Positions 21,716 through 33,756 of a stretch of DNA of 64,000 nt are shown here, in pieces. This stretch comes from Torreya grandis (lineage: Eukaryota; Streptophyta; Pinopsida; Cupressales; Taxaceae). Both the position numbers and the translations under genes were made by a program. The stretch covers positions 334,001-398,000 of the forward strand of contig JARHVA010004227.1 in assembly GCA_037957365.1 (NCBI GenBank), written 5' to 3'. Under the pieces are notes generated by a model. The model ran no database searches, had not been told where the DNA came from, and worked only from the letters and a program-made list of their open reading frames with translations. Positions within the stretch are counted from its first letter, which is position 1; the number at the start of each line of letters is the position of its first letter.

Positions 21716-22892
21716 TCGAGTATTCGTCCACTTGACACTTAACTTGAGCTCGTTCTTTGAGCAATCCCCGTCCTCTTCGTCCTACTTCCTTTCAACCCTA
21801 TTCCTCTTAACAATTCCTATAACCCTTTTATGATGTATGGATGCTTTGTCCTAATAAAAGGGAGCCCTTGACCTTCTACAATCTTGTCCATGACTCACAC
21901 TTCTATAAAAACAAATCAAGATGTCAAAACATATCCATGGTCACTATATCAATATCAAAATCACAAAAAACAGACTGCTCCCTCGAAGGACAGTTGTACT
22001 ATCATTGCTGTAATAAATAGACTGCTCCCTCGAAGGACAGCTATTCAAAAGCCTTTATATTAAACAAAAAAATCTAGACCACTCCCTCGAAAGATGGCTA
22101 TGACTAATCTGGCAATAAACAGCATTATTTTAGAAGCTTCCCGCATTGATCAGCTTCACAAACATGACCATTACATCAAATGACATCTCTATGCAGGCTT
22201 CCCGCATTGATCAATCTGCGCAAAAAAAAAAAAAAAATGAGTCACAGACTTGGCTTGTAGTTGTCTCAGGGTCTCCTATAAAAAGGGGCAAAGTTATCTC
22301 TGCTCTTAAAATGGGTTACCCTCTTTCCTTCTCCTCTCACCTGCTCAAGGGACTTCGAGCTCACTTTAATGTCTAAGTGATTCGATTACCGCTCTAACAT
22401 AACTATGGTCAACGACGTCACGCATGACTGGGGCTCTTGGTTCTCTTAACCCCTATCTATGCTCTCTCTTTTTGGTCCTTGTCAATGAAAGAGCGATTCG
22501 CCTTCCATTTTTTTTCTGCACTTTGGTCACATTCACCTTTATCACTTGTCGATCGACTTAGCTCAACTCTCTTTTCAGACCATCAACATGACCTACCCTA
22601 TTCCCCCTAGTTTCTATGGACACCAATACACATGGAAACTATCGACCTGCCACAATTTATGTTAAGCATAAACCAATACTTGATGAAGCATAAATAGACC
22701 TCAATTCATTTTTAGCATACATCCATCACGCATATGGAATATTGCTAGGGATGAAAAACCCCTCAACCAATGTTGCAGAATACACCATTTGGAAAAGGCT
22801 GCAACATCTTTTTTTCCCTCATCGTTTCATCATAACCATGACCAATCTATCAACTATTTTAACCACCTGTCTACCACTCGGACCCTTTGTCT

Positions 22893-22977
22893 GAACTACA
22901 TTGGTCTGAGGCCTTATCACCAGGGCTATGTAGGCAACACTCAGATGACACGACCGTCTTCTGGGGTTAGCTTGACC
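22893..22977 (+). repeat. 85-bp direct repeat in gypsy 3' UTR, copy 1
   Basis: GAACTACATTGGTCTGAGG ... GTCTTCTGGGGTTAGCT, including CAGGGCTATGTAGGCA. It is repeated about 199 bp downstream at 23092-23175 with about ten differences. The 'TATGTAGGCA' core is a conserved block I have seen in other Tat-type 3' regions (from memory). Confidence 0.85.
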
Positions 22978-23091
22978 ATTCTTGTTTGTTCGTCTCTCTG
23001 ATGGACAAACCTTCTTGCCTTCTTTTAACCATAACCTTGCCCTTCATCATGACCCATTTCCATCCCTTTGACCCTTCTTCCCTTCTAGGGA

Positions 23092-23175
23092 GAACTACAT
23101 CGGCCTGAGGCCCTATCACCAGGGCTATGTAGGCAGCACTCAGTTGACATGGGGTCTTCTGGGGTTAGCTCGGCC
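23092..23175 (+). repeat. 85-bp direct repeat in gypsy 3' UTR, copy 2
   Basis: Second copy of 22893-22977, with CAGGGCTATGTAGGCAGCAC kept exactly in its core. Confidence 0.85.
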
Positions 23176-23835
23176 GCATCCTTTCGTCCATTCATCCATC
23201 CATCGACCACCAACCATTGGAGATCATGCCCATCTCCTCCGACCTCGACCACTTCCAAGACATTGTTGCCTTGGTTGTTTTTGCATGTATGCTACTTCAT
23301 GAATGGTTAGCAGAATTGTGCGCAGACCTTTTTGGACCCTCACAAGTATAGGATCGCACACCGGTTGATCCGCACTACTTGTGACTTTTTCGTGTTTCTA
23401 GGAGCACTTCCTGAGCCCAGGATACCTGGAACGCGATGACCCATTTGGAGCTTCAGCTTAGATTGAGTGACCCGATCAATAGACGACTAAATGCTGGGGC
23501 CCGGTTACTTCAATTTTGGCACTCCTCGACCCTTGACCTGCGACACTTTGGCCTGACCATCTCGTGCAGTGGTATGCACGCAATCACGACCTTTGCAGCG
23601 TTCACCCTCACCCCTTTTTCATCTGCTCTTTATCAAATCAGCACCCGATTCCTGGTTCCCTTCCCTCGACTCCTACTTTGAGGGGGAATACCTTATTCAT
23701 ACTCGGGGCATTTCGCTTCCTATTTTGTCTTGCAGTTCATTCGAACAACCAACAAGACGAAATCAACCTTATCCCTCACCTGGGGCACTCACTCCTGTTT
23801 TTGTCTTGCAGTTCGTCCAAAACAACCAACAAGAC

Positions 23836-23848
23836 AAAAAGGGGCAAA
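23836..23848 (+). other. Young gypsy polypurine tract
   Basis: AAAAAGGGGCAAA directly abuts the TG of the 3' LTR. Confidence 0.92.
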
Positions 23849-24998
23849 TGTAGACACCGAAAACGTGTCGACTCCCCTGGTCATTCCTCGTCTTATTCTT
23901 CTTCACCTATTTAACCCTTGTCGATCACTTGTTCCACCAACCTTGACCCTGGCAGCATGTAAAAATGAGCACAGAGCTAAAGCTAGACTCTATCCCCATT
24001 ATGCATCTACCGACGGTTGACAAACCGTCTCTGGAACCGTCCCCCGCCTTCATCAACCTCCGCCAACCATTCGAGACCAGATCCCCGAACGCTATTCAAA
24101 ACGCTGATCAACCGAACCCGAGCAACCAACCTGCAAATTCTGACATCAACCTGTGAACTCCGACATCAACACTCTCAGCATCAACACTCTCGGCATCAAT
24201 CAATCTGCATTCAATCCGACTCCAACTATGGCTTTCATCGCGTCTTCTGGTAGGTAAGTATTATTCTATTTATTTTATTTCTTTCTTAGTTATTATTTAT
24301 TAGTTCTGTCATCCTGATTCTTCAAACCCCTGGACTCTCTCATACCCTATCCCGACTCTCTCATACCCTGTCCCGACTCTCTCAGACCCTGTCCTGACTC
24401 TGTTCAGACCCAGCATCCCTCGTTTACATCCCTGACCCTGTCCCGACTCTCTCAGACCTTGCCCAGACCCTGTCCCGACTCTCTCAGAACCTGTCCCGAC
24501 CCTGTTCAGACCTTTTCCCAGAACCTACCCCTACCGACGCCGGTCACTACCCCGACCGACGACGGCACCTTAACCGACGTCGGCACCTTCCCTAACCGAC
24601 GCCGGCACCACAGAGACCGACGCCGGTGACTATGCAGAACAGTGCTGCATATCAGGTACGCTCTTTTATTTTCTGTCATTTATTTCTGTTATTTTATCTT
24701 TCATTATTATCTACTTTCGTCCAATATTCTGCTTTTTTATCAGTGGGTTGATATCCTTCTAGGGAGTCTTCGTACTTCCAGGATCGGGCGTTCACCTGAC
24801 AGCCCACCATATCTTTGACTAACATTTTTTCGTGTTTTAGCCTTTTCTTCGCAGGTGTCATTCCTCCACAGCAAAAGAGGAGAATCTTTCAACGTCTGAT
24901 TTTGGTGCGCACGACTTTATCAGGTACTTCTAGCCTTGACCATCTTTTAGTTTCTTATTTCTTCTTTGAATGTAGAAAGCAATTTTGCATTAGAAACA
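23849..24998 (+). repeat. Young gypsy 3' LTR (1150 bp)
   Basis: Pairs with 11292-12562. It ends GCATTAGAAACA and is followed by GATAG. It lacks palindrome block 1 but keeps the CT-rich tandem array, palindrome block 2 (about 24530-24630) and the intron signals (24254-24854). Confidence 0.96.
24254..24854 (+). other. Predicted intron inside the 3' LTR
   Basis: Donor GTAG|GTAAGTATT, branch-like GACTAAC and acceptor TTCTTCGCAG|GTGTC. It is 601 nt, the same length as the 5' LTR copy. Confidence 0.6.
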
Positions 24999-25003
24999 GA
25001 TAG
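24999..25003. repeat. Target site duplication, right (GATAG)
   Basis: Exact match to 11287-11291. Confidence 0.95.
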
Positions 25004-26249
25004 GGGTAAATCAAGGACTATAAGCCTAGTTCAAATAGTCTTAGGTCTGATTGTATGAGGGAACCAAATACAACCAAGTGTATTTTGATTAGTTTTGTCA
25101 AATCCATTAAATGTTAGGTGTGTTTTATTGAGATGATATTTATTATATCCAAGTTTTTGGATGAGACACAAAGATTTCACATTAATACCAAACCCTTCAT
25201 CTAGTAATACTTTTTGAATGAGGGTGATATTGATGGCTATTTTAATGAATAGGGGTGGATATTTAGCACAAAAGAGGATCTCATAGTTAATAATTTATTA
25301 TTAAAGGAATTTTATGGAAGGTTTTGAAGAAGGATAAATGGATTCAATGGTATGCATAGTGGTTAGTTGAGGCTCATGAGTGGGTGGTTCTTCTTCTATG
25401 GAATATGGTTTTTTAATTTTTTACAATTATTGTATGAGGAAATTACAATGATAAGGGGAGGTACAAAATAACTCCATAATAGTAATATTTCAAGGCATGG
25501 ATTTGAGATCTTATAAGAAGTTCCAATGGGTTTTGAAAGAAGAACCAATGTGAGTTTTAAAAGGTAAGTTAGATTTTGGAGGAATAGAAGTGGTTGGTGG
25601 TTTGGAAAAAGGAGATGCTTCCTCATTAGTTGTCAAAACTAGGTGAGTGGTTGTAGCATCTTTGAAGAGTTACTCTTCTAAAGATGGTTTGTTTGGTTTA
25701 GTAATAAGATATTTGTGAGTTAGTTTTTGATGATATTTGGCCATGTTGACATATTGATAATTATTGTAATATTGATCATAGTCTGAATCAATAGCACAAA
25801 CATCCTTTTTAGCTTATTGAGTGTTAGATGTGGAAAAATGTTTCTGGTTATTAGAATAAAAATCTTTGGGATCTTGTAATTTTTGAGAAGCAATGTTGCA
25901 CTCTTGAAAATGGATTTGAATCATGGATTTATGATTGAGTCAATCACCAAACATATAGGAGATAAAAATTTGGTAATCCCTCTACAAGTTTCATGGGAAT
26001 GAACGATGTTAGCATGGAACCAACAAAATTAAATGGTATTGATTAGAATCATACCATTTATGAGGATTGTTAGGATAATTAAATGGTTTAGATGACACTA
26101 ACAATAGTTTCATTTATTGTACAATCAATGGTGTGTGAGAAGATAGGGAATTGTCAACTTTGGCAATTCCTGGCTTGTTTAGAGGAGTATTCACAATTAT
26201 TGCATTGGTAGAAGTTTGAAAATACCCTTTTAAGAATTTAGTATTAGGT
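25004..26249 (-). pseudogene. Element A: protease N-terminal part and gag-PR linker
   Basis: On the minus strand the protease reads DEGFGINVKSLCLIQKLGY (about 25165-25225) where DGG(A/S)S is expected, so the active site is Asp-Glu-Gly-Phe-Gly: Asp kept, neighbours changed. TFNGFDKTNQNTLGC follows, then LDLPLS at the break with the young element. The protease resumes at 11286. Upstream (25260-26249) is a low-complexity linker with many stops. I see no clear zinc knuckle. Confidence 0.8.
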
Positions 26250-26906
26250 TAAAACTATTTCATTAATAATTTTTGATGTTTGGCTTGGTCAATAGGTTCA
26301 TTAAGTGTTTAAGGGGAAAAAAGTTAAACCTTATATTCAATAAAAGGAGTTAAGGTAGTTATAAAGATTTTAAATAGATTATTATCAATCATATTATGGT
26401 TTTCCTTATGGGAAAAATATTTCCATCACTTGATAAAATCATGAGATAATTCAGTGGAAGATTGTTTAGCATTGATGAAATAGTTAAGGTAATTTTTAGG
26501 AAGATCATTGTGTTTAAACTCTTTAATTAGAGGATTGACTAAATCTTCTAGTTTCCATATGGAATGTTGGGGAAGTTTGTTTTACCATTATAATAAATTA
26601 CTAGTGAAGGTTTTAACCAAAATTTTAGTTGTGGAAAAATTATTAATTTGGATCCACTCTTTGTAAAGATTAATGAATGCCTTGAGGAAAGATGCAAGGT
26701 CTTTAGTCCCATCATACTTAATAGTTGGAGATATGTTACCAATATTAATAGAAATAATGAAATGGGATAAAGGCTCATTTTGTATGTTTTGAAGAATCTT
26801 GTTATTCATGATAGTTTGGGGAATGACATTTCTTATAACATCTCTAAGAGGTGGAAGAAAAAAGTTTTGGTTATTTTTAGGGAGTAGATTGGAAGGTTAA
26901 TTAGCC
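26250..26906 (-). pseudogene. Element A: gag capsid remnant
   Basis: Starts near MANQPSNLLP (ATG complement at 26904-26906). It reads through ISPTIKYDGTKDLASFLKAF, YKEWIQINN, LKTFTSNLL-type and LPKNYLNYFINAKQSSTELSHDF segments, with the spacing of a retrotrans_gag domain. Stops and frame changes are scattered throughout. Context: the protease lies downstream on the same strand (25004-25225), and a leader with PBS-like sequence lies upstream (to 28047). Confidence 0.75.
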
Positions 26907-28039
26907 ATATTAATCAAATGATGTTATATTTGCATCATTTGGTAGGTTTTTGGTGTTTAAATTATGTTCATTTATTTCACTATTTATGAAAGAATTTGGG
27001 TTGTATCAATTGTTGGGTTGGTGTTTTTAGGAAGACTCCCCAAATCAAAATTAGGGGGAGGCTTGTTAGGAAATGGGTTATTGGTGGGGTTTTAGATAGA
27101 ATTATGTTAACCACTCCCATGTTGTGATGAGATGTTTGAATATGGGAATTGTCTTGATATGTAAAAAAAAGGATGTGATCCACCTACATCATCTTGAGGC
27201 ATAGTTTGAACCATGTTATAATCTAAAGATGAGGGAGGGGAGGAAGTACACCAAAAGTGAGGATTCTCTTAGGAGGTAAAGAAAGGAAAAAAATATCACT
27301 CCATATAATATATAAATTGATTTAGGTTATCCAAGAAGATTTTGATATGGGATTTCATGATGTTTGATGAAAGTAACATAATTTAGGAAAGAAGAAGGAT
27401 AATCAGGGATAGAGTTAGCCAAATAAAGAACATGGTCAACCAAAAAGTACTAAGTTGATTGGGTCTATAGATTACTACTAAAACACAATATGAAAAGAGT
27501 AAAAAGTCACATGGGTTGACTTTGTATTTTTGGATAGAGGATATAATAGAGAGATAAGAAGACATAGTTGTGTATTTTGACTATGTACTATTAGCATGAA
27601 GGTGGAATAGTCTGTAAGAGACTATATCGATTAAGACTATAGTGTTCAAAAATAGGGAAAAGTTTTTAAATATAGTTTGAAGTAAGAATTGAAATAAAAA
27701 AAATGAATAATTGGATCAATGTGATTAATCCAATTGGGGCACACATCACAAAACTTGTACCAACACTAGCCAATGCAAGTTTTACAATATAACACATAAT
27801 GATCAAAGAGAAAGTAATTAACTAAAAAGTAAATGCTAACTAATTGGTCACCCTAAATTTTATTAGATTATTGGAGAGTTTTGATTTTAATGTGATATGA
27901 AAGTTGGCTAAAATAGAGAACTATAAAGTAGTCTAAAGTTGGTTTCAGGATGTTTGGACTGAAAAAGATCTATATTGGCAATAGTATTAACTTAGTATTA
28001 GGTCTTACCCCCTCATTTCACAATCTCATAGTGATAAGG
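26907..28039 (-). other. Element A leader region
   Basis: About 1.1 kb without coding signal between the gag start and the PBS-like site. TTGAC-type motifs begin here (27434, 27454, 27513). The assignment as leader rests on position only. Confidence 0.5.
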
Positions 28040-28047
28040 GTGTCAGG
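28040..28047 (-). other. Element A PBS-like site (weak)
   Basis: On the minus strand TGACACCC, continuing TTATCACTATGAG, starts two bases inside the proposed LTR end (GGAAAATCA). It resembles a decayed TGGCACCC-type PBS. Low confidence. Confidence 0.35.
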
Positions 28048-28390
28048 TGATTTTCCAATATATACCATTAACCACATGTTTATATTTGGCTAGAAAACCA
28101 ATTTGGCTTCCCATTTATTGATGAAATCTAAATAGATAGGCCTTAGGAAGACAAATGTTTAAATGATTTTTGAATGTTTAGTGATTTAGTAGTGTGTGCA
28201 GAAGATTAAAATAGTGTAACTAAAATAATAATTTGAAAAACTAACTATTTAGACTATGTGAGTTAATTTAGGCATGAAAATAAATAAAAAGAAAATGTGA
28301 ACTAATTACTAGAAAATAAATGTTAATTCCTTGATTAAGAATAGTACAAAGTCATTCAGGTGACACTATATGCAAACAGTACATAATAGA

Positions 28391-28803
28391 GTTGACTGGG
28401 TCACCATTATTATTCATAAGTATAGTATTTAATAATAGAGTCAAATGGGTTGACTATGTCTCTTAGACAAAAGATAGACTATAGAACTAAGTCAACCAGG
28501 TTGACCTAGTTAGCTATAGGTTTGTAGTTTTAAAGAATGCTAACTTGTGAAAAATAGAACTGAAGGAAATAATAAAATTATAGAGAGAGGAAATAAAATA
28601 AACTTGATAGTCTTGAAGATGATTTAGATTGAAAATTTTAGTACTTTAGTTTCTACTTTCAAATTTTACAAACTTGGTCAACTAGTTCGACTGAACTCTA
28701 CAAACCCTATGTGTTAAAGAAGAAATAATGAACATAGTTAACTTGTTTGACAATGTTTATTGACCTCTATGTTGATAAAATAAATTAGTAGATAGAGTTG
28801 ACA
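28391..28803. repeat. Cluster of TTGAC/GTCAA motifs in element A LTR
   Basis: W-box cores occur repeatedly: 28391, 28448, 28491 (GTCAACCAGGTTGAC, two cores as an inverted repeat with 7-bp arms), 28676, about 28749 and 28798. Further copies lie outside at 27434, 27454 and 27513. A role as WRKY-type binding sites is inference. Confidence 0.5.
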
Positions 28804-29765
28804 TGTTTTATAGTGTATGCTAATCTAGAATTGGAGAATAATATTATGTCAAAGTATTCAATCTAATAACTTGTAGTTGATTAAGATCTGCATAGATAGA
28901 ATAAATTCATTTTGAAGTGTGTGTTAAACCTACACACATAAAGTTAGAAGTATATCAATTGGTTGGATATATTACTATAAATATGAAAACATATAATATA
29001 ATGATAAAAATGATGGTGTGGAATAAAACCTATAAGGGTTATATTCACCTCAGGTTCACCATAATGTATACAAAGGGAAATGCAATTGATCTATATATCA
29101 ATCCTAGTTTAGATAAGATAAATCCTACTTACACTCCTAATTGTCGATACAGTAGATATTTAGGATCATGACCAATATGGATCCACTTGACCTAGCTAAG
29201 GGATCTCTTACCATACTAATATCACTAGGGAGGGTTCTAGAGCTTCAGGTTAGACTAAACTATGCAATAACCCTAATTAGGTCATGTGTTTTCATATTCA
29301 CTAAACTAATAACAAGTAAAGTCTAATCTAGTGCTCATAAAATATTATGGAATAAAATGTGGTTAATAAACATAAAATTAAACATGCATAAAATAATCCT
29401 ATTTAAGATATGTATAGATAAGATGTTAATGCATGGAGAGAGAAATATGTTCAAAAGTCATTACTTATGCTACTTTTATCTACTAAAAGAGAGGAGAAAC
29501 GTTAGAGATACTTACCTTGAAGATGAACCCATTGAGACTCAATATATACCTTGGCTAAAGGTGATTAACAAGAGGTTTTTGTGGTTTTTAAGGACCACTA
29601 AGAAAGGCCAAAGCATCCAAGACTTTTCCATAAGACAAGATTATTATCCAAGTAGAAACACTAAGCTAAGACTTCTCAAGTAGAATTGTAGAAGAGAAGA
29701 TTATAGAGAATCACAAATGAATGATTAAATTTTCTTACCTCTATAAGAATGGATAAATGGATGTG

Positions 29766-29774
29766 TTTATATAG
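29766..29774 (-). promoter_or_regulatory. TATA box in element A LTR
   Basis: CTATATAAA on the minus strand, about 255 nt before a consensus splice donor at 29515. Confidence 0.5.
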
Positions 29775-30742
29775 ATGGATATAACCATAGTTGTTTCTAA
29801 AAGTTTAGCTAAAAGGGTCAGCCTAATTGAATCTGTATCATTATTGACAAAAACATTAGGTCCTAGTCTATGTCAGCCAAGGGTTGATCTACCCTAAATG
29901 AGTTTTATAAATCAGAGTATTAGGTTGATGGTTTCAATAGTTTATCATAAACCACTAAAAAGGATTTTAGGTTAAGGTATAAAATGGCTAGAGGAGGGTG
30001 AAAAATAGGAGGCAAAGTTTAGGGGAATGTTTTTAGGATATGGGTATGTAGATAATAAGTGGTAGAAAGGGAAAACAATCCTACAAAGCACTAATGGTTT
30101 TCCCAGCACTTTCATAGTACACCCCTTAATTCATACACTTAGAGAGATTGAGACTTGACAACTTCCTGTAAGAGAGAAAGCATCCGTAATTGAGAAAGTT
30201 ATAGTTGACTTGATTGCATTTTATATGCTAATCATAATCCCCCATTGTGGATGAGAAAAAGAAATCTTATAAATGTGTCAACCTTTGATTTTTTATGTTT
30301 GAGCATATTGTATTATTTATTTCCTTTGAATCCTTAATTGTGTTTGGTTATTTATGTGCCATAGTAGCTTGAAACAAGCATTAGTTTATGATTTATTGTC
30401 CAAATCTTGGTCAAGTTCTAGTTTTTAAGGGTCTTATCTTTGTTAGGCAATAGGATTTTCTGTTTTGCCTTCACTTTCCTTCTTTTTGATATTATTTGGA
30501 AGTCCTACCCACCTTAGTTAATACCATAATCCTTCCACCCACTTCAAGCATATCTAATTTCATTGACAAGTTGACCCATCTATGGTAGATAACCTGTATC
30601 ACCCTCTATTATTTGACCAATATGTTATCCTAAAATTAAATACCCTATAAATTATGCCTTGAAGTGATAGATTTCACTGATCCTAAGTCATTTGAGGCTA
30701 TCTTGTAGGAATTTTTGGGAGTGTGTATAAAACACACATCAA

Positions 30743-33700
30743 CAATTTTCTCAGGATATTCAAGATCTCATGTTTGGTCCCTCAACAAATTGATTATTTA
30801 CAATGTAATGAGTATATTTATTCTCATTAAAAAAATATAAAAGAGAGAGAGAGTGTGTGTGTGTGTGTAGGGTAGAAAGGAGATTAATCTCTTAATTGAG
30901 ACAAGTCTTCCAATGCTTATAAATTAATTTAATGTGGGATATAATTAAATCATTCAATAATAAGTCTAGTTATTTATCAAACTAGAACACCATAATGAGC
31001 AAGATTCAAATGAAAAATGTGAACATAAAATCTAGATTTATATTCAAAATAAAGCCATTACACTAGCCTTTAGTTGTTTACACTCCATGACCGATGTAAG
31101 CCTCAAAATAACTAGAGTAATATCTTAAATCTAATTAAATTAGTTGACACACGATATAATTATATATGCAATTTCACATCAAAAAATTCTTTGCATTGAT
31201 TACTTCTCAAATGAATATCCTTGACAAGCCATCAAGACAAAAACTAGTAGGAAGGACAGGTGAAATTGTGGCTTAATCTCAATAGAGTTTTGGTACTCAA
31301 ATGTTTTAACCCTTAAAATGGCAAGAAATGATACTTTTATATACATGGATAATCCATCATGGCTACAATTCACAACCATATATTAAATTATTTGATATAA
31401 ACATTAAATGAAATAAATAATTAGAGCTCAATATTTTGTGATAACACATCAATAAGCAAGAATATAAGACCAATCTAGTCATGGAACAATTTTAGATAAA
31501 CATTTTAGTATGAAATTTGATTAAATATCCATCACACTTTAACATCAAATGAACAATAGGCACTTTATGATATTTATTTTCATTTATTGGTTGTTTAGCA
31601 ACCTAGTGTTAAGTAGCCACCACATTCCAAATTAATCCCAATGATTGAGTTGTTGGTCCTTGCATTAGCTTTATCCATTCCCAATTTCTTGTGTTTATGT
31701 CCATGATAATACAACTTGTGTTAAATAATATCCTTATTTATTAAATATTAATGAATAGGTAATATTGGAACAATGGATTTTTATAATTATATAAATAAAT
31801 ACATTCAGTCCTCTTGGTGAACTCATTGATGCCTTTGACCATTCAATTGATTATATCTTGAAGTTGTGAATAGTAATTTGATCTTATATTATGCCTCTAC
31901 CTAGAGTTCTACCAATTTTCCATACATTTATACCTTCATTCTCACTCCCTTATTGTGATTAGTTCAATATATCCTTGATGTACGTTCTTTCAACTAACTC
32001 TAAGTTCTAGGTGGTATAAAATGCTTAGGTTTATGTCTTGTAGTCACCAGATCCCCTCTACCCATATTATTTTCTTACAATCAAATGATAAACATCACTT
32101 ACATGTCATTTGGTCTTTTCCTGTATATCAAATTTTGGCTCTCTATCTACTTATGTTATCTACCATTCACTCAAGCTCTATTCTATTCTCCATTGCTCTC
32201 TCTAAATATTTCCACTTATCATTCATTAAACATCTCTTAAATCTATAGGTTGTTTCCTTCATTCATCACTCTCTCCAATCCCTAAATACATGTGATGTCA
32301 TCATGTGGTGACATCTTAAGACTTTAGTATTGTATGTCATCATTGATACTCAATTATGTCAGGCTCCTAAGGCTCCAACTACTTACGATGTAACCACATG
32401 TAACAATCATAGTTGTTGGGGGCTTATGATGTCTTAAATATTAAATGCCTCCCCCCATGCCCTAACTACCTAATATTATTCCATGTGGCACAATCATAAC
32501 ATTTATGGTCTTGACCAATATCAAACTATGTAACTAGATTTGTATACTCTACATATCGAGTCTATGAAATCATGCAATATGGCATAATATCAAGACTTTG
32601 AGACTATTTTAATTTTGCATTCTCCTCCCCTCCCATTAAATTTTGATCAAACACAAAGTTTCCATGTGGATTACTAGTGGATCTTAGGCATTATTGACTT
32701 TTGACTATGTATGCATTACTTCTCTGAGCTTTGGATGTCTGATATTATAACACTTATAACTCATCAATAAAATTATGTCGATGGGAATAATTTAAACAAA
32801 ATGCAAAATATTTATTTTACCATATGAGATTGTGCCATATGGAATAATCTTAATAAGTCAAGCTTGAGGAGGATCACTAATGCAGGCCTATGTATCACAA
32901 GTCATCGAGTGCCAAAGACCTAGATGCTAAGTATTGAGAATAGAAAATATGAGATGACAAAATAAAATAAAGACTTAATAAATTATTAGCATGTTAGTCA
33001 AATCAAATCCATGTAATAAAAATGTGGCCCAACTAAATCAAATAATAACTTAGACTCAACCATGAAAAGTACAAAATTGGACTCTACCCAATAGGAATTT
33101 TGCTACAAGTAAAGCCTAAAAAGTTGAATAAATATTTAATTTGACAAAGGATGAACTAGATAAGCATCAATTTGATTAAAATACATTGATTTAATAGATA
33201 AACAAACATCTCAACTTGATAACATGATCAAATAGATTAGAATTTGAATGGAAAATAAATGAATCATGACCATAATAGAATTGAAAATCTCAATAATGTA
33301 GGACAAGTCAAATGTTTGAACATAAAATGTCTGGAATAAATGAAAAATATAATGAACTAGTTCAGAATTCTAAAGAAATATGATTTTAGCTAGGATAATG
33401 AGAGAATAACTTGATTATACAAGAGGTCACATTTGACTTGACCTTTGAAATTATAAGAAATATGCAACTCGATGATGAATATAAACCTGAATCATTTTTT
33501 AAAAACTTCAAAATGTTAATTTTTAGTGTTTGAATTATTGACAAGGATAGTCTAATCATTATGTATGAATTATAAAGTGAAGATATGCTATAGTCATAAA
33601 AAAAATTGGCTCATGAGTTAGAGACAAATGAAATTCTTACTCAATAAATGTGAATGGCATCCATTAAGTATGCAATAATATGAAAATAAAATAGATATAT

Positions 33701-33756
33701 ACTAAAAAAAGAGAATCCCCATGTGCAAACTTGAGTAATGGGGCATGTTGGAGCCA
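30743..33756 (-). repeat. Element B 3' LTR (left copy, about 3.0 kb)
   Basis: Starts (plus strand) CAATTTTCTCAGGATATT, corresponding to TGATTTCCTTAGGATATT in the other copy, and ends GGCATGTTGGAGCCA. It includes an (AG)n(TG)n microsatellite at 30841-30868. The forward-strand ORF at 32021-32248 is a chance frame. Confidence 0.8.
30841..30868. repeat. (AG)n(TG)n microsatellite
   Basis: A run of AG followed by TG dinucleotides. The matching site in the other LTR (about 42747-42764) is AG-only, so the TG part expanded after insertion. Confidence 0.9.

Larger units (their letters stand above)
21716..23848 (+). other. Long 3' untranslated region of young gypsy, with internal repeats
   Basis: 2.1 kb without convincing coding sequence. 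Three copies of CTGCTCCCTCGAAGGACAG-like sequence lie at about 21973, 22021 and 22080 (last degenerate), and two copies of GCTTCCCGCATTGATCA lie at about 22136 and 22198. An 84-85 bp direct repeat is listed separately. The (A)n run is at about 22221-22236. Tat-type elements usually have such long 3' regions, sometimes with antisense ORFs; I see none here. Confidence 0.75.
11292..24998 (+). mobile_element. Youngest insertion: 13.7-kb Ty3/gypsy, Tat/Ogre-type retrotransposon
   Basis: Complete structure: 5' LTR, PBS, gag, protease, RT, RNase H, archaeal-like RNase H, integrase, long 3' untranslated region, PPT, 3' LTR, 5-bp TSD. The aRNH between the RT-linked RNase H and integrase, the long LTRs, the MVLTRSQ gag start and the extended 3' UTR all point to the Tat/Ogre branch. 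It is distinctly more GC-rich than its surroundings. In-frame stops and two frame changes make this copy non-autonomous, although every cis signal is present. The LTRs are roughly 95% identical by eye, ignoring one 121-bp indel. Confidence 0.96.
28050..30737 (-). repeat. Element A 5' LTR (boundaries approximate)
   Basis: About 2.7 kb. On the minus strand it would run from TGTGTGTTTTATACACAC (near 30737) to GGAAAATCA (28050). It contains a TATA box CTATATAAA (29774-29766) and, 250-260 nt downstream, a perfect splice-donor-like AAG|GTAAGTATC (GT complement at 29514-29515), the layout of other Tat-type LTRs here. No partner LTR remains because the element's 3' end is lost at about 9290. The right boundary is uncertain; element B starts almost at once. 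Forward-strand ORFs at 28917-29683 are not genes. Confidence 0.5.

Noticed and set aside
23436..24253. Overlapping plus-strand ORFs around the 3' UTR/LTR junction
   Set aside because: They cross the PPT and LTR start, have low-complexity products, and match no family.
28917..29683. Plus-strand ORFs of 84 and 108 codons
   Set aside because: They fall in the LTR of element A, with no domain or codon pattern supporting a gene.
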